NCBI GenBank assembly: GCA_934631025.1 | Contig: CAKTXR010000033.1 | Coordinates: 1-27,812, forward strand | From: an uncultured Clostridia bacterium | GTDB lineage: Bacteria > Bacillota > Clostridia > Christensenellales > Aristaeellaceae | Length of the DNA stretch: 27,812 bases | Direction: 5' to 3' | In this document: piece by piece, positions 22,867-27,812 of the stretch | How positions within the stretch are numbered: position 1 is the stretch's first letter | How the letters are laid out: every line of letters begins with the position of its first letter | Notes under the pieces: generated by a model | The model's input: the letters and a program-made list of their open reading frames with translations, nothing else | Told to the model about the DNA's origin: nothing | Database searches by the model: none | Made by a program: the position numbers and the translations under genes

Positions 22867-25320
22867 TTACGATTCGATTTTTTTGATCTCTTCGACCGGC
22901 TCGGGCAAAGCCTGTTCGAACGTCAGCCGGCCGTCGATGACCGACATGCGCACGCGCCCGCCCAGACGGATATTGCCCAGCAGCAGCTCGTCGCTGAGCG
23001 CGTCCTCGACCAGGCGCTGTATGGCGCGGCGCAGAGGACGCGCGCCGTAGAGCGGATCGTAGCCCTCGTTTGCCAGCAGCGAAACGGCCTCCGGCTCGAC
23101 TTCCAGCTGAACGCCCTGCTCGGCCAGACGCTTCTGTACGTCGCCCAGCATGAGCGCAGCGATGCGCTCAATGTCCGCGCGTTCCAGCTCGTGGAACACG
23201 ATCATCTCGTCCACGCGGTTGATGAACTCGGGGCGGAACACCTGCCTGACCTCATCCATGATGCTGGCCTTCATGGCCTCGTAGCTTCTAGCCGCATCGG
23301 CCGCGCTGCCGAAGCCCATCGTGCGCTGTTTTTTGATGGCGTGCGCGCCGGCGTTGCTGGTCATGACGATGACAGTGTTTTTGAAATCCACCACGCGGCC
23401 CTGTCCGTCGGTCAGGCGGCCGTCCTCAAGGATTTGCAAAAGCACGTTGAACACGTCGGGATGCGCCTTTTCAACCTCGTCGAAGAGCAGCACGCTGTAG
23501 GGATGGCGGCGCACCTTTTCGGTCAGCTGACCGCCCTCGTCAAAGCCGACATAGCCGGGCGGCGAGCCGATCATGCGCGAGACGGTGTGCTTTTCCATAT
23601 ATTCGGACATATCGATGCGGATCATGCTGTTCTCGTCGCCGAAAAGCGCTTCGGCCAGCGCCTTGCACAGCTCCGTCTTGCCCACGCCCGTCGGGCCGAG
23701 GAATATGAACGACCCGATCGGCCGGCGGGGATCCTTCAGGCCTGCGCGCGCGCGCCGGACGGCCCTGGCCACCGCCGTAACCGCTTCGTCCTGACCGACG
23801 ACGCGCTTTCTCAGCGTGTCCTCAAGGCGCATCAGCCGCGCCGCTTCGCCCTCGGTCATGCGCTGCACGGGAATCCCCGTCCAGGCGGATACCACGCCGG
23901 CCACTTCTTCCTCACCGACCGTGCCGTTTTTCTCGTCGCGGCGGGCTTCCCATTCCTGACGGCGTGCGGCCATGTCGTTTTGCAGCCGCTTTTTCTGATC
24001 GCGCAGCTCGGCGGCCTTTTCAAAGTTTTCGTTCGAGACGGCTTCCTCGATTTCCTTGGTCAGCGCGTCGAGCCGTTCCTCCTGCTCCTGCATATCGAGC
24101 GGCTCGGTGAATACGTGGATGCGCACGCGGGCGGCGGCTTCGTCGATCAGGTCGAGCGCCTTGTCGGGCAGGGCGCGGTCGGAAATATAGCGATCGCTCA
24201 GCCGAACGGCAGCCTCGATGGCGTCGTCGGTGATCGTGACCTTGTGATGCGCCTCGTACGCGTCGCGCAGCCCCATCAGAATCGCAATGGAATCGTCGAT
24301 CGTGGGCGGCTCCAGCATAACCGGCTGGAAGCGCCGCGCCAGCGCCGCGTCCTTTTCGATCTTCTTGTGATATTCGGAGGGCGTGGTCGCGCCGATGCAT
24401 TGCAGCTCACCGCGCGCCAGCACGGGCTTTAAGATATTCGCCGCGTCGAGCGAGCCTTCTCCCGCGCCCGCGCCCACCAGCGTGTGCAGCTCGTCGATAA
24501 AGAGGATGATGTGGCCGTCATTGCGCACCTCGGCCACGGCGTTCTTCAGCCGCTCCTCAAACTCGCCGCGATATTTCGCGCCGGCCAGCATGGACGAGAG
24601 ATCCAGCTGCACAAGCCGGCGATCCTTCAGGATCTCAGGCACGCCGCCGGAAACGATCATCTGCGCCAGTCCTTCGACCACCGCCGATTTGCCCACGCCC
24701 GGCTCGCCCAGCAGCACGGGGTTGTTCTTGCGGCGGCGGCAGAGAATCTGCATGATGCGCTCGATCTCCACGCCGCGCCCCACGACGGGATCAAGCTCGC
24801 CGTTCTTCGCGCATTCGGTCAGATCGCGCGCGTATTGATCGATCGTCGGGGTTGTGCTCTCCTTGGGCGCGGCGCCGTCCTTCTCGCCAGCGCCGCACGC
24901 CTGCAAAAGCTGCGTCCGCGCCTGCGCCAGATCGACGCCCAGCCGCATGAGCGCCTGCGCCGCCACGCCCTCGCGTTCAAACAGCAGCGCCAGCAGCAGA
25001 TGCTCCGTGCCCACATAGTTCTGCCCCAGATCGCGGGCCTCGCGAGCGCTCTGCTCGAGCACCTTTTTCGTGCGCGGCGCATAGGACATCGACTTGGCGG
25101 CGGTCTGCTCGTCGCCCTCGCCCACCATCTGGACGATCGTCGCGCGCAGCTCTTCCTCCGAGACGGCGTTCAATATCAGGGCCGCCTTGCCGGGGTCGCG
25201 CATAATGCCGAGCAGCAGATGCTCCGTGCCCACATAATTTCTGTGCATGGCCGCCGCTTCCTTTTGAGCGGCCACCAGCGCGCGCTGCGCCCTTTCAGTA
25301 AATCTTGCAAAAAAAGCCAT
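22867..25320 (-). CDS. clpC: ATP-dependent Clp protease ATP-binding subunit ClpC
   Basis: ClpC is the AAA+ unfoldase that feeds substrates to ClpP. The 817-residue protein has the N-terminal double Clp repeat (1-140) with GTEHLLLG (E33) and GTEHLLLAL (E106); the matching glutamates, E32 and E106 in B. subtilis ClpC, contact phosphoarginine. AAA-1 has Walker A GEPGVGKS (205-212) and Walker B ILFIDELHTLVGAG. A UVR-type M domain spans about 416-450. AAA-2 has Walker A GPTGVGKTE (542-550), Walker B VLLFDEVEKAHP and sensor MTSNAGA. A ClpP-docking loop (RTMGF, near 666-670) is present. AAGGAGG lies upstream of the ATG. It is the last gene of the ctsR-mcsA-mcsB-clpC operon, 33 bp after mcsB, and ends at a terminator. 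radA, which often follows in Bacillus, is absent. Confidence 0.96.
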   Translation of the reverse strand: MAFFARFTERAQRALVAAQKEAAAMHRNYVGTEHLLLGIMRDPGKAALILNAVSEEELRATIVQMVGEGDEQTAAKSMSYAPRTKKVLEQSAREARDLGQNYVGTEHLLLALLFEREGVAAQALMRLGVDLAQARTQLLQACGAGEKDGAAPKESTTPTIDQYARDLTECAKNGELDPVVGRGVEIERIMQILCRRRKNNPVLLGEPGVGKSAVVEGLAQMIVSGGVPEILKDRRLVQLDLSSMLAGAKYRGEFEERLKNAVAEVRNDGHIILFIDELHTLVGAGAGEGSLDAANILKPVLARGELQCIGATTPSEYHKKIEKDAALARRFQPVMLEPPTIDDSIAILMGLRDAYEAHHKVTITDDAIEAAVRLSDRYISDRALPDKALDLIDEAAARVRIHVFTEPLDMQEQEERLDALTKEIEEAVSNENFEKAAELRDQKKRLQNDMAARRQEWEARRDEKNGTVGEEEVAGVVSAWTGIPVQRMTEGEAARLMRLEDTLRKRVVGQDEAVTAVARAVRRARAGLKDPRRPIGSFIFLGPTGVGKTELCKALAEALFGDENSMIRIDMSEYMEKHTVSRMIGSPPGYVGFDEGGQLTEKVRRHPYSVLLFDEVEKAHPDVFNVLLQILEDGRLTDGQGRVVDFKNTVIVMTSNAGAHAIKKQRTMGFGSAADAARSYEAMKASIMDEVRQVFRPEFINRVDEMIVFHELERADIERIAALMLGDVQKRLAEQGVQLEVEPEAVSLLANEGYDPLYGARPLRRAIQRLVEDALSDELLLGNIRLGGRVRMSVIDGRLTFEQALPEPVEEIKKIES

Positions 25321-25353
25321 AGTTCCTCCTTAAGACCTGTCAAATGAAAAGCG

Positions 25354-26376
25354 CTATGCCGTGCCCTCCAGCCGGCTGATCGCCTCCCGAAGCGCGTCGG
25401 CACGCAGCATATCGCGCTGTCGTTCAGTCAGCTTTTCGGCGACGCGGCACTCTATGGACGCGTCGCTCATCTCGCCGAGCAGCCGGTCGATCGCGTCCAG
25501 CGGCCAGTCGATCAGCCCCAGCGCCGCCGCCAGACGGACGTCCGAGCAGCGCTCGCGCATTTCGGTCGCGCTCATAAGCCGCGCCGCGCCGATCAGCGCC
25601 AGCGACCGTCCCGCGCGATCCTCCATCAGCAGCTTATCCTGTTCAAGGATGCGCTCCCGCACGGCGCGCTCGGCTGCAATCAGCGCCAGCGCCGCATCGG
25701 AAAGCGCTTCCAGGGCTTCCTCTTCTGTCTGTCCCATTTTTACCGCGGCGGACAGGCGATAAAGACCGCTCTGATCGCCTTTTTCTTCAAAGCGCTTTTT
25801 CAGGCTCAGTCCCTTTTTGTCCATATCGCGCATCAAGCGCGTCGTCTGGCCGGATGCGCGCAGCGCCGGCAGATGCAGCGTGACCGACGCGATCATGCCC
25901 GCGCCCGCCAGAATCGGCTCGACAGTCAGATAGCCGAACTGCTCGTCATAGGCGTATGCGCCCGCGCCGTCCAGCCAGTCGTCGGCCATGAACGCCAGAC
26001 CGGCCGTGCGCTCGAGCTGAAAGCCCTGAAGCGCCGCGTCGATGCGGACGTGCTCCGTGCCGTTCACGCCGATGTTGATCGTCGCGCCCTTTGAGAGGAA
26101 CGCGGCCGTACGCGCGGCGTTTTTGAGCAGATCGCGGTCGATCAGGCCGTGCTCGGCCAGCTGTCCGCGCTCGGAGGCGGTCATGTCGGCCAGCCGGCTC
26201 ATAACGAACGCGTCGCGCTGACCGGCCTCCTCCAGGGCGGCGTTGACGCGGGCGACGTTGTGCATGGCCTCTTCGTCGCTCATGGACGCATCGAACGGCA
26301 CGTCCGCAAAGTTCCTCAGAAGGCTCACGCGCGTCTCGAGAACGACGTCCGCTTCGGGCGCTGTTTTGTCATTCAT
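25354..26376 (-). CDS. mcsB: McsB homologue, predicted catalytically inactive arginine kinase
   Basis: McsB phosphorylates arginines on proteins to mark them for ClpCP and to relieve CtsR repression. Overall alignment, order and flanking genes identify this 340-residue protein as McsB (B. subtilis 363), but the kinase motifs are degenerate. SSRIRLARN is ETRVSLLRN (14-22), losing the second ATP-binding Arg. NEEDH is NGTEH (105-109), losing both motif Glu residues, including the catalytic base. CPTNVGTGLRASV is EPILAGAGMIASV (153-165), losing the Cys and Arg. RGIYGEGSE has no counterpart near 191-201. In contrast the RDxxRA phosphoarginine-pocket motif is intact (RDMLRA, 321-326), as are VTLHLPAL and the C-terminal helices (CSDVRLAAALGLI). 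The reference motifs are recalled B. subtilis sequences. There is no frameshift. Its start overlaps the mcsA stop by 8 bp, with GGGGAGG upstream. Probably a pseudokinase that acts as an adaptor. Confidence 0.88.
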   Translation of the reverse strand: MNDKTAPEADVVLETRVSLLRNFADVPFDASMSDEEAMHNVARVNAALEEAGQRDAFVMSRLADMTASERGQLAEHGLIDRDLLKNAARTAAFLSKGATINIGVNGTEHVRIDAALQGFQLERTAGLAFMADDWLDGAGAYAYDEQFGYLTVEPILAGAGMIASVTLHLPALRASGQTTRLMRDMDKKGLSLKKRFEEKGDQSGLYRLSAAVKMGQTEEEALEALSDAALALIAAERAVRERILEQDKLLMEDRAGRSLALIGAARLMSATEMRERCSDVRLAAALGLIDWPLDAIDRLLGEMSDASIECRVAEKLTERQRDMLRADALREAISRLEGTA

Positions 26377-26899
26377 GGCGCTCAGCCTCCCCCTCGCCGC
26401 TCAGCGCGCGGATCTGATCGCGCAGCACTGCGGCCGCTTCGTAATCCTCCTCGGCGATGGCCTGCTTCTGGCGGCGCTTGAGCGCGCTGATGCGCATCTT
26501 CTTTTCGATGGATTCGTTCATGCCGCCCGCATGCCGGCCTGCGTGACGGTCGCCGCCCGCGCGCTTTGCAAGCCACGCGCTCAGCGGCTGCCGAAAGGCT
26601 TCATAGCACTGCGCGCAGCCTACGCAGCCCGTCTTGAGAAAGACTTCGTAGCTCGTGCCGCAGTTCTCGCACGTCAAATCGGGAATCGGCTCCTCGTCCG
26701 GCGCGCTCTTGCGGACAGGCCCCGCGCCGGCGGTCAGCATCTGTCCGATCGTGCCGGCCAGCGCCGAAAAGTCGATCTTCAGCTCTTTTTTGCGCGCCAG
26801 ACATTCGGCGCACAGATTGACGTCCTTCTTTTCGCCGTCCACGATGGTCGTCAGGTGAATGTTGGCCGGACGAATTCCGCATTCGTCACACATGATCAT
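26369..26899 (-). CDS. mcsA: McsA, zinc-binding McsB/CtsR adaptor with UVR motif
   Basis: McsA is a small adaptor that binds zinc, stimulates McsB and modulates CtsR. The protein is 176 residues (B. subtilis about 185). Cysteine pairs lie at C4/C7 (CDEC), C30/C33 (CAEC), C77/C80 (CENC) and C92/C95/C98 (GCVGCAQCYE), giving two zinc ribbons. A C-terminal UVR motif spans about 131-165 (KKMRISALKRRQKQAI, then EEDYEAAAVLRDQIRAL). Start: ATG at 26899 with GAGGTG 6 nt upstream; the next ATG (26893, MCDEC) is also possible. It overlaps the end of ctsR by 14 bp, and its end overlaps mcsB by 8 bp, so the operon is translationally coupled. Unlike its McsB partner, it appears to have all its metal-binding residues. 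Confidence 0.93.
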   Translation of the reverse strand: MIMCDECGIRPANIHLTTIVDGEKKDVNLCAECLARKKELKIDFSALAGTIGQMLTAGAGPVRKSAPDEEPIPDLTCENCGTSYEVFLKTGCVGCAQCYEAFRQPLSAWLAKRAGGDRHAGRHAGGMNESIEKKMRISALKRRQKQAIAEEDYEAAAVLRDQIRALSGEGEAERHE

Positions 26900-27371
26900 G
26901 GCTTTCACCTCGCTCGGCATTTCTGAAAACCTGCTGGAGCATATTGCGCAGCACGGCGGCACGCAATACGTTTTTCGCGCTGATGGGCAGTGCCAGCGCG
27001 TTCTGCGCCACGGCCGAACGCATCAGCAGCGCTTCGTTGAGCGTTATAAGCTTGCTGTCGTGCAGGTGCTCTATGATGGCCACGGCGCTTTCCTCGTCGA
27101 TCTCATTGCCCACGCGATTGAGCAGCACGCTTAAAAGATTCCCTTCCGGCCGCTCTCTCATGCGCACGATGCGTACAAATCCGCCGCCGCCGCGCCGGCT
27201 CTCGATCACATAGCCGTGGTCGACCGAAAAGCGCGTCGCCAGAACATAGTTGATCTGCGACGGCGCGCAGCCGAAATGCTGGGCCAGCTCATTTCGGCGC
27301 AGCTCGACCTGCGTCTCCTCTTCCATAAGATCCTTGATGAATTTTTCGATTGTATCGCTTAACTGTGCCAT
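26886..27371 (-). CDS. ctsR: CtsR, heat-shock/protein quality control repressor
   Basis: CtsR is a dimeric winged-helix repressor of clp and heat-shock genes in Bacillota. The 161-residue protein starts MAQLSDTIEKFIKDLM and contains the helix-turn-helix RRNELAQHFGCAPSQINYVLATRF (about 25-48) and the wing SRRGGGGFVRI (58-68), whose tetraglycine loop is the heat-sensing element in B. subtilis CtsR. A C-terminal dimerisation/McsB-contact region follows. Start: ATG at 27371 with GTGAGGC about 8 nt upstream; the GTG at 27386 is part of that ribosome site. It leads the ctsR-mcsA-mcsB-clpC operon and very likely represses itself through the CtsR box at 27393-27409. Confidence 0.95.
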   Translation of the reverse strand: MAQLSDTIEKFIKDLMEEETQVELRRNELAQHFGCAPSQINYVLATRFSVDHGYVIESRRGGGGFVRIVRMRERPEGNLLSVLLNRVGNEIDEESAVAIIEHLHDSKLITLNEALLMRSAVAQNALALPISAKNVLRAAVLRNMLQQVFRNAERGESHDHV

Positions 27372-27392
27372 ACGGCAACGCCTCACTTATAT

Positions 27393-27409
27393 TTTGACTA
27401 TCTCTGACT
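27393..27409 (-). promoter_or_regulatory. CtsR operator (direct heptad repeat)
   Basis: On the minus strand AGTCAGA-GAT-AGTCAAA matches the CtsR consensus RGTCAAA-NAN-RGTCAAA with one mismatch and exact 3-bp spacing. It overlaps the predicted transcription start, just downstream of the -10 box, so CtsR binding should block the operon. Confidence 0.88.
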
Positions 27410-27412
27410 TTT

Positions 27413-27440
27413 ATTATACCGCATTCTCGGAATAATGCAA
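27413..27440 (-). promoter_or_regulatory. Promoter of the ctsR-mcsA-mcsB-clpC operon
   Basis: On the minus strand TTGCAT (27440-27435), a 16-bp spacer and a perfect TATAAT (27418-27413), immediately before the CtsR box and 42 bp before the ctsR ATG. The stretch 27441-27546 upstream holds no gene I can recognise. Confidence 0.8.
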
Positions 27441-27546
27441 CAAACAAACGCGACATTTAACATTATAAGCGGCTTAAAAAATCTTCCATCGCCCGTCGAG
27501 CATTCACGCTTCAAAAGAAAGACGGCTGCGCGCCGTTTCCTGCATA

Positions 27547-27589
27547 AAAACAAAAGCGGGCGCGGAGAAGCATCCTTCCCCGTTCCCGC
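27547..27589 (-). terminator. Terminator after the glucosamine-6-phosphate deaminase-like gene
   Basis: On the minus strand a GCGGG...CCCGC hairpin (27589-27585/27560-27556) with further inner pairs (GGGGAAGG with CTTCTCC) is followed by TTTTGTTTTT. It begins 19 bp after the stop codon. Confidence 0.85.
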
Positions 27590-27607
27590 CTGATATTAAG
27601 ACTGCGC

Positions 27608-27812
27608 TCAGCCCTCCGCCGTCCTGTCGTAGGCCTCCCATGATTCCAGATTGTCGTTCATGCGCGCGGCGACGTCCACATTGACGCGCGCGGCGGAATC
27701 CTTATCCAGATAGAGCGAAAAATGCGCGTGCTGCTTGAGCATGGTGGCCGGCACGCTGGGCGTCAGCGGACTGGTCAGCGTTTTATAGACGGCCTCGGCC
27801 TTGACGGCGTAC
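27608..27812 (-). CDS. Glucosamine-6-phosphate deaminase-like protein (C-terminal part, cut by window edge)
   Basis: The last 67 codons are present, entering from the window edge. They read YAVKAEAVYKTLTSPLTP, then SVPATMLKQHAHFSLYLDKD, and end in WEAYDRTAEG. The TSPLTPSVPATMLKQHAHFSLYLD segment is the C-terminal signature of NagB/glucosamine-6-phosphate isomerase family proteins, which convert glucosamine-6-phosphate to fructose-6-phosphate and ammonia; related family members act as 6-phosphogluconolactonases. The catalytic N-terminal part is outside the window, so neither activity nor start can be judged. It is followed by a strong terminator and is separate from the ctsR operon. Confidence 0.8.
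   Translation of the reverse strand, partial: YAVKAEAVYKTLTSPLTPSVPATMLKQHAHFSLYLDKDSAARVNVDVAARMNDNLESWEAYDRTAEG

Noticed and set aside
27520..27536. Hairpin ACGGC-TGCGC-GCCGT as a plus-strand terminator
   Set aside because: The stem is only 5 bp with two following T residues, and no plus-strand gene ends nearby.
1..27812. CRISPR array, insertion sequence, prophage, toxin-antitoxin or defence cassette
   Set aside because: I looked for regular repeats, transposases, integrases, terminal inverted repeats and typical defence domains and saw none. The window is mostly core chromosome.

Overview
The window is a GC-rich piece of a bacterial chromosome, almost certainly from a Clostridia-type member of the Bacillota. 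The evidence is a ctsR-mcsA-mcsB-clpC stress operon, a YlbF/YmcA-family gene between miaB and mutS, an ECF-type ThiT under a TPP riboswitch, paired radical-SAM genes (TIGR03960/TIGR03936 type) next to an RNase E/G gene, and ATG/TTG starts behind strong AGGAGG-type ribosome sites. Anaerobe-style proteins (DUF362/ferredoxin, nitroreductase, radical SAM) fit a gut-type anaerobe. The exact lineage cannot be read from the sequence; Christensenellales-like or related high-GC Clostridia is only a guess. I see no phage, insertion sequence, CRISPR array or tRNA.

Layout: (1) 1-7895, minus strand: a tight RNA/DNA-maintenance operon, TIGR03960 radical SAM - TIGR03936 - rng - miaB - ylbF/ymcA - mutS, with mutS cut by the window edge. 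(2) 7940-11546, plus strand: recD2 - comF, then a strong promoter and a folded non-coding RNA of about 220 nt that leads into a small four-CxxC zinc-ribbon protein and a terminator. (3) 11547-13500: a frameshifted relic of a second peptidase T gene, then a MalK/MsmK/UgpC-type sugar-ABC ATPase without a transporter. (4) 13884-14798: a consensus promoter, TPP riboswitch, intrinsic terminator and thiT. (5) 14809-19665: an intracellular GH39-like glycosidase, a divergent DmpA/S58 peptidase, and a transglutaminase-like protein with a sugar-phosphate isomerase-like TIM barrel. (6) 19710-22860: a DUF362-ferredoxin protein and a nitroreductase, divergent from an intact pepT. (7) 22867-27440, minus strand: the CtsR regulon operon ctsR-mcsA-mcsB-clpC with a CtsR box at its promoter. 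(8) 27608-27812: the 3' end of a glucosamine-6-phosphate deaminase-like gene.

The most interesting points are as follows. The McsB homologue has lost most active-site motifs of the protein-arginine kinase but keeps the RDxxRA phosphoarginine-binding motif, so it looks like a pseudokinase kept in an otherwise normal CtsR/ClpC operon. The structured RNA between comF and the zinc-ribbon gene has clean transcript ends and is probably a raiA-motif RNA or a relative. The pepT relic lies about 10 kb from its intact homologue.
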